Program-made: the position numbers and the translations under genes
Assembly (NCBI RefSeq): GCF_021215455.1
Contig: NZ_JAJPWV010000002.1
Coordinates: forward strand, 620,001 to 684,000
DNA: 64,000 nucleotides
Direction of reading: 5' to 3'
Origin: Mucilaginibacter roseus
GTDB taxonomy: Bacteria > Bacteroidota > Bacteroidia > Sphingobacteriales > Sphingobacteriaceae
The notes under the pieces: model-generated
What the model saw: only the letters and a program-made list of their open reading frames with translations
The model's database searches: none
Told to the model about the DNA's origin: nothing
Shown: positions 44,824 through 53,476 of the stretch, one piece after another
Layout: each line of letters begins with the position of its first letter
Numbering within the stretch: the first letter of the stretch is position 1

Positions 44824-44866
44824 AAAACTTATCCGTTGAATATACAATTATCAACAGATAAGTTTT
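44824..44866. terminator. Hairpin between tatA and gatA
   Basis: AAAACTTATC and GATAAGTTTT, a perfect 10-bp stem with a 23-base loop. On the minus strand TTTTTTA follows. It probably ends the tat transcripts before gatA. Confidence 0.7.
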
Positions 44867-44910
44867 AAATACCTTTTTCTCGCCATGTGGGCGAACAACT
44901 TAAGCAAACG

Positions 44911-45111
44911 TTACGAGTTAGCTTTGGTAGTGTTAGTATGCTCGTTGGTATGCGTAGCGGTAACATTGTCGTCAGATGGATTGTTGCTCGCATCTTTAAA
45001 CTCTTTAACACCCTTGCCTAAACCTCGCATAAGTTCAGGAATTTTTTTACCCCCAAACAGCAACAAGATCACCACAACGATTACAATAATTTCCGGTGTT
45101 CCTAATCCCAT
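44911..45111 (-). CDS. tatA: Sec-independent protein translocase TatA/E family
   Basis: A 66-residue TatA-type protein. It has a short periplasmic start, one transmembrane helix ([20 protein letters not shown]) and the FGxxKxPEL hinge, then an amphipathic helix ([17 protein letters not shown]) and a Thr/Asn-rich polar tail. TatA multimers form the pore that carries folded proteins across the inner membrane. It lies 43 bases after a longer TatA/B-like gene. TatC is not in the window. Confidence 0.94.
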   Translation of the reverse strand: MGLGTPEIIVIVVVILLLFGGKKIPELMRGLGKGVKEFKDASNNPSDDNVTATHTNEHTNTTKANS

Positions 45112-45154
45112 GATCTCTAAATTTTATGTATGATTAAAATAATTCGTCCTTGTA

Positions 45155-45589
45155 TCAGCCTTTGTACTCAAATGTATTGGCCGGCCTGGTAAAATCAGGC
45201 TTTTTTACTTCAGGTTCTTCATCAGCGCTGCTGTCTTCAACAGGGTTAGCGGCAATTTCAGTAGCTGTTACTTCTTCATGTACGTTATTTTCGGCTACAT
45301 GGTTGTCGGTATGCTCATTTATTTCGACAACAGCAATATTTTCTTCAGCGGGTTCGGCAGCGGCAATCTGTTTTGTTTTGCTTGGCTTGTCCTCGTCAAA
45401 ACTGTTGATCTGCTTATTGATTTCACGCTTCACATCTTCTGATGCATCCTTAAAATCCCTTATACCCCTGCCCAGGCTGCGTGCCAGTCCCGGCAGCTTT
45501 TCGCCACCGAATAACAGCAGGGCTACAAAAAATATCAGCATCAGTTCGCCCGTACCAATATTCAAAAACAAAAAAACTGAATTGTGCAT
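45155..45589 (-). CDS. TatA/TatB-like protein with long acidic tail
   Basis: A 144-residue protein. The ATG at 45587-45589 is preferred over a TTG three codons earlier. It has the Tat fold: a membrane helix at about 8-25 (GTGELMLIFFVALLLFGGEKLPGL), then ARSLGRGIRDFKDASEDVKREINKQ. The last 75 residues are acidic and low-complexity (EPAEENIAVVEINEHTD, EDSSADEEPEVKKPDF). The length favours a TatB-like role, whereas the FGGEKLPGL hinge resembles TatA. Together with tatA it may give a two-component TatA/B set served by a distant TatC. Confidence 0.88.
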   Translation of the reverse strand: MHNSVFLFLNIGTGELMLIFFVALLLFGGEKLPGLARSLGRGIRDFKDASEDVKREINKQINSFDEDKPSKTKQIAAAEPAEENIAVVEINEHTDNHVAENNVHEEVTATEIAANPVEDSSADEEPEVKKPDFTRPANTFEYKG

Positions 45590-45643
45590 GATATTCAATT
45601 AGCGTACAAATATATACAATTACTATCTTATATGGTTTCCCAA

Positions 45644-46951
45644 TTAATCAGGCGCAAGCCATATTTTAGGGTTCACCGGGGTTTGGCCTTTGTATAAATC
45701 AAAGTGCACTTCCGTTTCGCCGGTGGCACCGTCAGTTGCTACAACCCCTATGGTTTGTTTTGTGCTAACCTTCTGCCCCCTTGCTACACTTGCCGAACGC
45801 AGGTTAGAATATGCCGTAAAGTATTCACCGTGCCTGATCACTACCAGGTAGGTACCACTAACGTTAACTACGTTACTCACTTCGCCGCTAAATACAGCTC
45901 TTACTGCTGCCCCGCCGCTTGTGCGTATATCCACGCCCGTGTTCTCGGTTTTAATCCCCTCTATATAATACGTACCAAAGCCCTGAGTTATTGTGCCGTT
46001 GGCTACGGGCCATGGTAAACTTCCGCGATTACCCAAAAAATCGTTTGATAAACGGGCGGCTTCCGGTGTAGCGTTCAACACCTCGCTATTGCTTGAGCTT
46101 TTAGTAATTTCTTTTGGCCTGTTTGCCGCAACCGGCGCCGGTTTATTATCCCTTTCGGCTGCCGCTGCGCGGGCACGCTCGGCGGCGGCACGTTCGCGGG
46201 CCTCGGCCTCTGCTTTACGCCTTGCCTCGGCAATTTCCCTACGGATAGCTGATGATATCTGCCTGTTTATTGAGCTGATCTGCTTGCTCTTGGTACGCTG
46301 CTGTTGTTTCAGGTAACCTTGCTGTTTTGATAATTTGTTTATCACAACGGCCTGGTCTGAGCGCTGCCTGTCCAGGTTCTGTTTTTCCTTCTCCTGATCC
46401 TGCAATAATGTGCGTTTTTCTTTTTTAGTACGATCAAGCTCATTGATCTTAACGCCCAGGTCCTTTTGCGTGCCTTGTATAGATTCGGCCTGCCTTTGGC
46501 GATAGTTACCAAACTGCTGCAAATATTTAAGCCGTTTGTATGCCTGGTTAAAATCATTAGCCGCGAAAACAAACATCAGTTTGTTATAGGCACTTTTATT
46601 ATGGTAGGCAAACAGTACCATGCCGGCATAATCTTTTTTCAGCTGATCCAGCTGGCCTTGCAGGGTATGTACGGTGTTGGTATTTTCTGATATCTGGTTA
46701 TCCAAATTACGCACCTCGCTATTGATGGTCTTGATCTTATCCTCGCGCAGGTTTATCTGCGCTTTCAGGATGTTGAGCTGCTTAATAGAAACGCTTTTAT
46801 CTTTTCTTACTTTATCATATTCGCGGTTAAGTTCGGCCAGCTCATCGTTGAGCTTTTCTTTACGGCGCTTAAGCTCGGCACTGCTTTGCGCAAAGGTATT
46901 TACGGCTACGCAGGTACTGATAAAGAGTAGTAATAGTCTAAATAATTTCAT
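45644..46951 (-). CDS. EnvC-like murein hydrolase activator with degenerate LytM domain
   Basis: A 435-residue exported protein (signal ends FAQS). A long coiled coil spans about 20-275 (KRRKEKLNDELAELNREYDK and others, with an Ala/Arg/Glu-rich segment near 240-270). A C-terminal M23/LytM-like domain covers about 320-435. Active LytM enzymes need H-x-G-x-D and H-x-H; here NTGVDIRT replaces the first and GETEVHFDLYKG lacks the first His of the second. This fits EnvC/NlpD-type activators, which switch on amidases at the division site. It is the last gene of a cluster with DUF4292, TPR, dut and flippase. Confidence 0.9.
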   Translation of the reverse strand: MKLFRLLLLFISTCVAVNTFAQSSAELKRRKEKLNDELAELNREYDKVRKDKSVSIKQLNILKAQINLREDKIKTINSEVRNLDNQISENTNTVHTLQGQLDQLKKDYAGMVLFAYHNKSAYNKLMFVFAANDFNQAYKRLKYLQQFGNYRQRQAESIQGTQKDLGVKINELDRTKKEKRTLLQDQEKEKQNLDRQRSDQAVVINKLSKQQGYLKQQQRTKSKQISSINRQISSAIRREIAEARRKAEAEARERAAAERARAAAAERDNKPAPVAANRPKEITKSSSNSEVLNATPEAARLSNDFLGNRGSLPWPVANGTITQGFGTYYIEGIKTENTGVDIRTSGGAAVRAVFSGEVSNVVNVSGTYLVVIRHGEYFTAYSNLRSASVARGQKVSTKQTIGVVATDGATGETEVHFDLYKGQTPVNPKIWLAPD

Positions 46952-46968
46952 TAAGCTTATTTAAAGGA

Positions 46969-47766
46969 TCAATCGGCAGCGGGCGAATACTTGTCAGGAA
47001 TGCTGAAAGGATAATCGAGCTGCTGGTCAAACTCAACTTTATTGTAACGCAAATTAACCTGTATTTTTTGTTTTTTCACAACAGATGCGATATCAATTTG
47101 CGATGGCACTACTTTATTATCGGGCGTTTGGATGAAAACATTGTTGGTAACCTGTAACGATTGCTGCAACTGCTCGTTAGCCAAACTGGTTTGCGTTACC
47201 CGCATATCAGGCCCTAAAACAAGCTTATACATCAGCTCATCCAGCTTGCCTGAACCGGTAATATTGTTTGCCGAAGGTTCAAATGTAATATCTTCGTTAA
47301 GCAGCTTAGGTATGGCGTTGCCTACCAATAATGATTGCAGTGTGGTATAATCAATTTGCTTGCTGGCAAATTTGTGAATGTAGCTAAATGGCTTTTTCAG
47401 GTACACGCCCTGAAATTTGTTCAGCACCAGTATACTGTCTGGCGTTATGAGTGCCCGCGCCACCTCTACTCCTAATATTGCGGTTACCGACACCCATATT
47501 TTTTTATCGCGGGCAATGCGGATGTTCAGCGTTACATCCTGATCATTACCATTGATGTTTAACTGCGTTTTGGCCTTGGCCGAAAAGGTATTGAAAGTAA
47601 GCTGTTTTGAACGGATAGCAGCCAGCCTGGTTTCTACATCGCTTGCCGGTTTTACCGTTGCTGTTGCATTACGGTTTACTACTACCTGTTTTTTTGATTT
47701 ACAGCTTGCAAACACCAGCAAACCAAAGGCTACTACAAATATTTTATTCCACGTATTTTTTTTCAT
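46969..47766 (-). CDS. DUF4292 lipoprotein (LolB-like fold)
   Basis: A 265-residue lipoprotein (MKKNTWNKIFVVAFGLLVFASC, lipobox Cys22). A DUF4292 domain follows, with FSAKAKTQLNINGNDQDVTLNIRIARDKKIW, TPDSILVLNKFQGVYLKKPFSY and a late PSQIDIASVVKKQKIQV. The family resembles LolB/LppX-type half-barrels and may carry or anchor lipids or lipoproteins at the outer membrane. It overlaps the end of the TPR gene by 23 bases, indicating tight translational coupling, and precedes the EnvC-like gene. A role in outer-membrane biogenesis is inferred. Confidence 0.9.
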   Translation of the reverse strand: MKKNTWNKIFVVAFGLLVFASCKSKKQVVVNRNATATVKPASDVETRLAAIRSKQLTFNTFSAKAKTQLNINGNDQDVTLNIRIARDKKIWVSVTAILGVEVARALITPDSILVLNKFQGVYLKKPFSYIHKFASKQIDYTTLQSLLVGNAIPKLLNEDITFEPSANNITGSGKLDELMYKLVLGPDMRVTQTSLANEQLQQSLQVTNNVFIQTPDNKVVPSQIDIASVVKKQKIQVNLRYNKVEFDQQLDYPFSIPDKYSPAAD

Positions 47767-49474
47767 TGATCTTTCGCTCTAACACTGCCGATTTGCTGCC
47801 GTTTTGCTTTGCTTTTTTCCAGTTTTGCACGGCAGCTTCGGTATCGCCTAAATAAAACATTATATCGCCATAATGTTCTGTTTGTACCGCACTATTATTT
47901 TTATCGTGCACCAGCGCCTTCTCCATCCATACTTTAGCCTCAGTGTATTTTTTTTGTTTAAACAGTATCCAGGCATAAGTATCTTCAAACGAGGCGGTAT
48001 TGGGCTGCAGCTCATTTGCGCGTTTGGCCATTTGCGCAGCCTTATCCAATTGCTCTCCTCTTAACGATAAATAGTACGCATAATTGTTCAGCGTGTACGC
48101 ATTATCGGGGTTATACGTGAGCGATTTGGTGTAAGCATCGTCCGATGCCTTATCGTTCTTTAATTCATGAAAGCAATCACCCAAAACGGAATAAACAAAT
48201 CCGGCCAGGTTATTATCGTCCGTGTTAAGGGACGCTGCATTTTTAAGATAGCTTAACGCTTTGGAGTAATTCTTTTTTTGGTAATAAGCCGTACCCAGCA
48301 GGTAGTTCATCCAGGCCTGGTTAGGGAAGTAGGTCATGGCTTCTTCGCCATCACGAATGGCATCGTCCACCTTATTTTCCGATAGCTCAATACGCACCAG
48401 TTGTTCAAAGGCGGCGTAATTATCCTTGCTTAACTGGATAGCCTTCCGAAACAAGGGCTTGGCATCGGCATACTTTTCATTCTGCACCAGCATATCGGCA
48501 TACAAGGCCTGCGCCTTTGCATCGTCAGGATGGGTATTGGCTAATATTCGGCTCAACTCAAGCGCGCTGGCCCTTGCCGCGGGCTCCTGCAGTTTGGGCA
48601 GATAGCTAAGAATGATCTTGATCTTTTGGTTAACGTCAACATCGGCACTGGCAAACGCAACCGATAGCTGCTTAAAACTTCCGTCAATATCCTTTTTATC
48701 CCGGTAAATTTCTGCTAACGCCAAATGCAGCATACCATTGTTCGGGTTAAGTTTGGCAGCCTGTTCCAGCACCTTCAAAGCCTTATCGCTAAAACCGTTT
48801 GAGTTATACAATTCGGCCTGAAGCAAATAATAGCGCAACTCATTCGGGTTGCCGGCAATCATGGTATCCAGCTCTGCGGTAGCTTTATCCAGTTTATTTT
48901 GCTTAAGATAAACCTTTTGGCGATTGATGAGCAGATCATCGGTTAAGCCGGTCAATCCTTCCAACTGGTTATAAACCTTTAAAGCCGCGTCGTATTTTTT
49001 TAATAAAAAATAGGCGTTAGCCTTATCAAAGTAATAATCGGGCTTTTGATTGATGCGGATCAACTCGTCATACACATTCTCGAGTTTGTCCAGGTCATTG
49101 GTCTTTTGATAACTATCGGCCAGTGCAACCCAATACCACTCATTTTCGCGATTAACCGTAACCGCGCGCTCCAGCAACACCAGGGCATCCGCTTCACGTT
49201 TCTGGGTTTTGCGCAGGGCGGCAAGCTCATACATGGCCGCGTCATTAGCCGGATCAATTTGCAGGCAACGGTTAAACAGATCAGCCGCGAGGGTGAAGTT
49301 CTCAATAGTTTTTTCGCGGATGGCCGAAAAAAAAAGCTGCTTTACCATAATGCTGTCCAGCGAGGTCATGGGCTTGCCCACAACCATCACCACGCTGTTA
49401 GCCTTTGCCCCCTTTTTACTTTGGGCAACGGCCGCAACAGGCAGCAGCAGTATCATAATCAACAACTTTTTCAT
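47744..49474 (-). CDS. Exported tetratricopeptide-repeat protein
   Basis: A 576-residue protein with a signal peptide (MKKLLIMILLLPVAAVAQ). The rest is nearly all TPR, with at least ten 34-residue units recognisable by repeats such as AADLFNRCLQIDPANDAAMYELA, GFSDKALKVLEQAAKLNPNNGMLHLALAEIY and YSKALSYLKNAASLNTDDNN. These form a superhelix that binds peptides or other proteins in the periplasm. It lies between dut and the DUF4292 gene (23-base overlap). This neighbourhood order with DUF4292 and an EnvC-like gene is familiar in Bacteroidota, so a structural role in envelope assembly is likely. Confidence 0.9.
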   Translation of the reverse strand: MKKLLIMILLLPVAAVAQSKKGAKANSVVMVVGKPMTSLDSIMVKQLFFSAIREKTIENFTLAADLFNRCLQIDPANDAAMYELAALRKTQKREADALVLLERAVTVNRENEWYWVALADSYQKTNDLDKLENVYDELIRINQKPDYYFDKANAYFLLKKYDAALKVYNQLEGLTGLTDDLLINRQKVYLKQNKLDKATAELDTMIAGNPNELRYYLLQAELYNSNGFSDKALKVLEQAAKLNPNNGMLHLALAEIYRDKKDIDGSFKQLSVAFASADVDVNQKIKIILSYLPKLQEPAARASALELSRILANTHPDDAKAQALYADMLVQNEKYADAKPLFRKAIQLSKDNYAAFEQLVRIELSENKVDDAIRDGEEAMTYFPNQAWMNYLLGTAYYQKKNYSKALSYLKNAASLNTDDNNLAGFVYSVLGDCFHELKNDKASDDAYTKSLTYNPDNAYTLNNYAYYLSLRGEQLDKAAQMAKRANELQPNTASFEDTYAWILFKQKKYTEAKVWMEKALVHDKNNSAVQTEHYGDIMFYLGDTEAAVQNWKKAKQNGSKSAVLERKINEKKYVE

Positions 49475-49492
49475 CTTTGAAATATAACCTGA

Positions 49493-49927
49493 CTACCCGA
49501 TACCGGTATGTCCGTAACCGCCTGTACCGCGGCTTGTTTCATTCAGCAGCTCAACTTCCTGCCATTCTACCTTTTCGTGACGGGCAACTACCATTTGCGC
49601 AATGCGCTCACCGGGGTTAACTACAAAATCCTGGTTGGATAGGTTTACCAGCAATACCTTGATCTCGCCGCGATAATCGGCATCTACCGTACCCGGAGAG
49701 TTTACTATGCTGATGCCATGCTTAAACGCCAGGCCGCTGCGTGGGCGTATTTGCGCTTCAAAGCCTTCAGGCAGTTCAATATGCAACCCTGTTGGTATCA
49801 GCTGGCGCTCAAGCGGTTGCAATGTTACAGGTTCCTGCAGGTCGGCACGGAGGTCCATACCGGCGGCATGCAAAGTTTCGTAAGCCGGCAACGCATTGGC
49901 CGACTTGTTAATTACTCGTACGATCAT
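49493..49927 (-). CDS. dut: dUTP diphosphatase
   Basis: A 144-residue trimeric dUTPase, converting dUTP to dUMP and PPi to protect DNA and supply dTMP synthesis. All five motifs are visible: AAGMDLRA (1), [11 protein letters not shown] (2), [11 protein letters not shown] (3), [10 protein letters not shown] (4) and the C-terminal [10 protein letters not shown] (5). The start ATG overlaps the flippase stop by ATGA, a coupling arrangement. The TPR gene follows 18 bases later. Confidence 0.97.
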   Translation of the reverse strand: MIVRVINKSANALPAYETLHAAGMDLRADLQEPVTLQPLERQLIPTGLHIELPEGFEAQIRPRSGLAFKHGISIVNSPGTVDADYRGEIKVLLVNLSNQDFVVNPGERIAQMVVARHEKVEWQEVELLNETSRGTGGYGHTGIG

Positions 49928-51426
49928 CTCTTAAATATGCTCAATAATTCTTTACGTTCAAAATAAAAGGCGGTTGCGCCATAGGCAAGCAACAAGCCGT
50001 TACCCACAAAAATGTTACGGCTAAATACCACGAACGACAGGTAAACAATTGCCGCCGAACTTAATATATAAGCCAGATTTTTTTTGAGGTTATACGGAAT
50101 AGGGTAGTTTTTTTGCCCCCATACATATGACAGTACAGCCATCAGCGTATAAGCCAATAGTGATATCCAGGCCGAAGCCATATAACTGTATGATGGGATG
50201 AAGATCACGTTCAGAACAATGGTTACAAGCGCGCCGATACCCGAAATGTACAGGCCATAGCGGGTTTGATCAGACAGCTTATACCATACCGAAAGGTTCA
50301 TGTATATACCCAGGCTCAGGTAACCAAAAAGCAGAATAGGTACCACCCGCAAGCCCGACCAGTACAGGTCGCGCTGTATAGCACCCTTCGCCTTGATGAA
50401 GAACTTAAGCAGCTCAATGTTGGCTATAATACCTATAAAGATGACGCAGATAGCGATCACAAAATAATTCATGATGCGGGCATATATTTGCCCGGAGTTT
50501 TTGTTTTTGGCACTGCTGAAAAAGAAGGGCTCCGCCCCCAGCCTGAACGCCTGGATAAAAATGTTCAGGAACACCGATATTTTGGCACAAGCCGTGTAAA
50601 TACCTACCTGCTCGCTGGCAACATCAATAGGCAGCAACTGCCCCAAAAGCAGTTTATCCAGGTTCTCATTGATAATGAATGAAAAATTGGCAATCAGCAC
50701 AGGCCAGCTGTAACCCAGCATTTCGCGCAGCATCTGCCTGTCAAACCGCAGTTTAAAATGCAGCAGCTCGGGCAGTATCATCAGCACGGTTACGCTGCTG
50801 GCAACCAAGTTTGAAATAAATACATAACCCAGCCAATGCGGGCGGTACCAACCCGCCATCCAGTTTGCACCGGGTAAGCCGTTATCAATTATGAAAGGTA
50901 TACCAAAAATGAGGAACAGGTTAAGTCCAACAAAGATCAGTATGTTGGCTACTTTTATAAAGCCATACCGGCCCGGCCGGCCTTCGCCGCGTATTTTGGC
51001 AAAGGGCACTACGCAAATGGCATCAAGCGCCATTACGGTAATAAATAGTTTTATATAAAGCGCATATTCAGATACCGGGGTTTTATCATCAATAGCTATC
51101 CAGGCGGCCAGGTGGTTAACCCAAGGCAGGGTAACAAACAACAACAAACCAATCATTAGCAAAATTACCCCGAAGGAGTTATCATACACGCTCTGCTTTT
51201 TTTCGGGATGCTTGTTCAGGTACCTGAAGTAGGTGGTTTCCATACCAAAGGCCAGCAACGGATTAAGTAGCGTGGTCCAGTTGTACATGGTATTTAAAAT
51301 ACCATAGGTACTGGTGGTAAAGGTTTTTACATAAACAGGCGTTAAAAAAAACGTGAGTATGCGTGGCAATATGGTGGTTAAGCCATAAACAGCGGTTTGC
51401 CCGGCAAATTTTTTAGCAGTTGACAA
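49924..51426 (-). CDS. Polysaccharide/lipid-linked oligosaccharide flippase (MVF/Wzx-like)
   Basis: A 500-residue multi-helix membrane protein (about 14 predicted helices) of the MVF/MATE-like exporter superfamily. The N-terminus [29 protein letters not shown] is typical of polysaccharide-biosynthesis flippases, as are [18 protein letters not shown] and a conserved [21 protein letters not shown]. It likely flips undecaprenyl- or lipid-linked sugars across the inner membrane. The start codon is TTG; an in-frame stop lies two codons upstream. It overlaps dut by four bases and follows acylphosphatase by 12. Confidence 0.9.
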   Translation of the reverse strand: MSTAKKFAGQTAVYGLTTILPRILTFFLTPVYVKTFTTSTYGILNTMYNWTTLLNPLLAFGMETTYFRYLNKHPEKKQSVYDNSFGVILLMIGLLLFVTLPWVNHLAAWIAIDDKTPVSEYALYIKLFITVMALDAICVVPFAKIRGEGRPGRYGFIKVANILIFVGLNLFLIFGIPFIIDNGLPGANWMAGWYRPHWLGYVFISNLVASSVTVLMILPELLHFKLRFDRQMLREMLGYSWPVLIANFSFIINENLDKLLLGQLLPIDVASEQVGIYTACAKISVFLNIFIQAFRLGAEPFFFSSAKNKNSGQIYARIMNYFVIAICVIFIGIIANIELLKFFIKAKGAIQRDLYWSGLRVVPILLFGYLSLGIYMNLSVWYKLSDQTRYGLYISGIGALVTIVLNVIFIPSYSYMASAWISLLAYTLMAVLSYVWGQKNYPIPYNLKKNLAYILSSAAIVYLSFVVFSRNIFVGNGLLLAYGATAFYFERKELLSIFKR

Positions 51427-51438
51427 TGACTATAGTTT

Positions 51439-51735
51439 TTAACCCTGCGCCTGCGCGCCTGATTTTTTTACAACCTCAAAATTACGATAGTTTTTCAATT
51501 CGCCCTCATGGGTTTCAACGGCGGCAACGGCGGCATCCTCCGGCCCCTCCTTACACCAGTCAATAAACATATCAAGTGTAAGCTTGTCGGCCTCGGCCTC
51601 AATAAAAACGCTGCCGTCGGGTTGGTTTTTAACATAGCCCCTAACACCCAGCTGATCGGCCACGGCCTTGGTTGATGCCCTGTAGAAAACATGCTGCACT
51701 TTACCGGTAACCGTTATATCGAGGTGTTTTTTCAT
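51439..51735 (-). CDS. acyP: Acylphosphatase
   Basis: A 98-residue protein hydrolysing acyl phosphates such as 1,3-bisphosphoglycerate. It contains the core VTGKVQHVFYRASTKAVADQ with the catalytic Arg, then VRGYVKNQPDGSVFIEAEAD with the catalytic Asn. The usual VQGVxxR loop has His in place of Gly (VQHVFYR). A short C-terminal extension is present. It appears to open the acylphosphatase, flippase, dut, TPR, DUF4292, EnvC-like run. Confidence 0.92.
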   Translation of the reverse strand: MKKHLDITVTGKVQHVFYRASTKAVADQLGVRGYVKNQPDGSVFIEAEADKLTLDMFIDWCKEGPEDAAVAAVETHEGELKNYRNFEVVKKSGAQAQG

Positions 51736-51739
51736 TTAG

Positions 51740-51772
51740 TAGATCAATTACCCGGCAAAAGTAATTGATCTA
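51740..51772 (-). promoter_or_regulatory. 11-bp inverted repeat over the acylphosphatase promoter
   Basis: TAGATCAATTA (51740-51750) and TAATTGATCTA (51762-51772) are perfect reverse complements with an 11-base spacer. On the minus strand TACTTTTG at 51756-51763 is an exact TAnnTTTG box, ending 20 bases before the ATG. The dyad straddles it, so a repressor site is possible. It could regulate the whole envelope cluster. Confidence 0.55.
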
Positions 51773-51784
51773 ATCTTAAAAATA

Positions 51785-51814
51785 ACAAAAAAGCCGACCT
51801 GTTACGGCCGGCTT
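51785..51814 (-). terminator. Terminator of the LiaF-like gene
   Basis: On the minus strand AAGCCG-gccgtaacaggt-CGGCTT is followed by TTTTG. It lies 33 bases after the stop codon of the LiaF-like gene and before the acylphosphatase promoter. Confidence 0.75.
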
Positions 51815-51846
51815 AGCGATTGTTATATAGCAATTGTGAAAAGGAA

Positions 51847-52854
51847 TTAATATTTACTTACATTAAAGTCAGATATGCCGCCTTTCATTTTGATGTACAT
51901 CTTGTTTTTGGCTGATGCGAAGCCTGGAGTTTCGTAGCGGTTATCATCTACCTTGGTAAAGCCGTTTATATCTGTTGATGATAAGCCGGAATCAGTTGTG
52001 ATGCTGCATGCAGCGCCTTCAGGCACTTTTAGATTAATCTCTGACACTCCTGTTGACACCTCTACGTTAGTGATAGCCAGCGGTTGGCCCAACTTTACGG
52101 TGAACGATGCCGCACCGCCATTGAGATCCAATTTGCGTACTTTAAATTTCGACAGATCAAAATTAATCTCTGCCGCGCCTGTTTTTACATAGATATCCCA
52201 AACCGGTAAAGCGTTCAATTTAAAGTCAGCCTCATTTGCATGGTCGCTACTCCAGTTAAAGTTATTTTTTCCCTGGCGGTCGCGCATTTTAAAGTTCAAT
52301 ACCGCAAGCGAATCGGTTTTGCTGTTGGTAAACTCATATCGATTCAAAAACTCTTTGGTTTGGGCACTAAACAGTTCTGTCTCCGTGGTATCGCTTAACT
52401 TGTACGATGCGCCACCGCCAATTATGTTTAATTGGGCGATCTTAATATCAGGCGAGTAATTGTATTTAAAGTTGCTGTTACCTTCTACCTTAACAATGTC
52501 GCGGCGGTTATCGTTATCATCATCGTCGTCATCATCATTGTTGTTATCATTACGATGCCAGCCTTTATCATCCAAATGGTAACGGAAGTTGCGCGGCTCC
52601 CAAAAGTAACGGCTGCCGGTATCGGCAAATAATATCACCGCTAAACCACCTACCAAAACTATGGCTCTGATAGCCGTTGCCGTGCCCGATCTATTGTTGG
52701 CGAAGATGAGGTTAACACCTGCAATTACCAGGAATATAGGCCACAGGCGCCAAAAGTTCATCCAGTGTATATCTACATATCCAAAGTGCGATAATAAATA
52801 CGCTACCCCTATTAAAACAAGCACTAAGCCTGTCATCAGTTTATCGTTTCTCAT
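51847..52854 (-). CDS. LiaF-like membrane protein with acidic Asp/Asn run
   Basis: A 335-residue protein. The first 80 residues hold three or four membrane helices (MTGLVLVLIGVAYLLSHFG, WPIFLVIAGVNLIFA, AIVLVGGLAVILFA), typical of LiaF-like or DUF5668 N-domains. Residues 102-117 are an almost pure Asp/Asn run. The C-terminal half is a beta-solenoid-like domain (LDLNGGAASFTVKLGQPLAITNVEV, TGVSEINLKVPEGAACS), similar to LiaF toast-rack domains. LiaF relatives restrain envelope-stress sensors. It is 3 bases after the PspC gene, forming a stress-type pair. Confidence 0.88.
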   Translation of the reverse strand: MRNDKLMTGLVLVLIGVAYLLSHFGYVDIHWMNFWRLWPIFLVIAGVNLIFANNRSGTATAIRAIVLVGGLAVILFADTGSRYFWEPRNFRYHLDDKGWHRNDNNNDDDDDDDNDNRRDIVKVEGNSNFKYNYSPDIKIAQLNIIGGGASYKLSDTTETELFSAQTKEFLNRYEFTNSKTDSLAVLNFKMRDRQGKNNFNWSSDHANEADFKLNALPVWDIYVKTGAAEINFDLSKFKVRKLDLNGGAASFTVKLGQPLAITNVEVSTGVSEINLKVPEGAACSITTDSGLSSTDINGFTKVDDNRYETPGFASAKNKMYIKMKGGISDFNVSKY

Positions 52855-52857
52855 GGC

Positions 52858-53454
52858 TTATACAGTTGGAGGGTTATCATTAAAGTTTTGCTCTTCCTTT
52901 TTTTCAGGCTCTGCTGCAACTGGCTGTTCAGGTGCGGGCTGATTCCAGTCCTTTTGCTCCCATGGCTGTTTTTTTGCGCCCGATAAGATGAAAGCGACAC
53001 CCGCGCCTACCAATAGTAAAGGCCAAAGCACATCAAAATCAACATCAGGTATCAGGTTAAACTCATCCAGCAAAAAGGCGCCTCCAATTATGATCAGTAT
53101 CGCGCCGGTTATTACGCCTACGCTTGAGCTTTTCTTTACAGGCGGCACGCTGCCGAATGGCTTGGCAGCATCAAAGTTGGGCATAGTAAAGTTTGGCTGA
53201 CTGCTGCTTTTAAACGGATTGTATGGATCCTGCGGCGGTACATTGTAATTTACCGTTGGATCTAAAAACTCGTTACGTTTTGGTAACACTATCCAAAGTA
53301 TTACATATAGCAGGCCGCCAAAGCCTTTTACAACAAAGGTTATTACAAATAACACCCTGATTATTGATACATCAACGCCGAAGTAGTCGGCTAAGCCAGC
53401 GCAAACACCACCTATTTTTTTGCGGAGCTCATCGCGATAAAGTTTCTTTTCCAT
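52858..53454 (-). CDS. PspC-domain membrane protein
   Basis: A 198-residue protein. The ATG at 53452-53454 gives the family start MEKKLYRDELRKKIGGVCAG. The PspC domain (about 1-60) has LADYFGVDVSIIRVLFVITFVVKGFGGLLYVILWIVLP. A Pro/Asn-rich linker follows, then two further membrane helices (GVITGAILIIIGGAFLLDEF, LWPLLLVGAGVAFIL) and an acidic tail. PspC proteins take part in phage-shock and envelope-stress responses. The SDR gene lies upstream (22 bases) and the LiaF-like gene 3 bases downstream. Confidence 0.93.
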   Translation of the reverse strand: MEKKLYRDELRKKIGGVCAGLADYFGVDVSIIRVLFVITFVVKGFGGLLYVILWIVLPKRNEFLDPTVNYNVPPQDPYNPFKSSSQPNFTMPNFDAAKPFGSVPPVKKSSSVGVITGAILIIIGGAFLLDEFNLIPDVDFDVLWPLLLVGAGVAFILSGAKKQPWEQKDWNQPAPEQPVAAEPEKKEEQNFNDNPPTV

Positions 53455-53476
53455 TGCTTTGTCAGTTAGTTTGTCT

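Noticed and set aside
47744..47766. Possible frameshift where the TPR and DUF4292 genes overlap by 23 bases
   Set aside because: Both proteins have intact N- and C-termini; the second has its own lipobox start, so it is a coupled overlap, not a frameshift.
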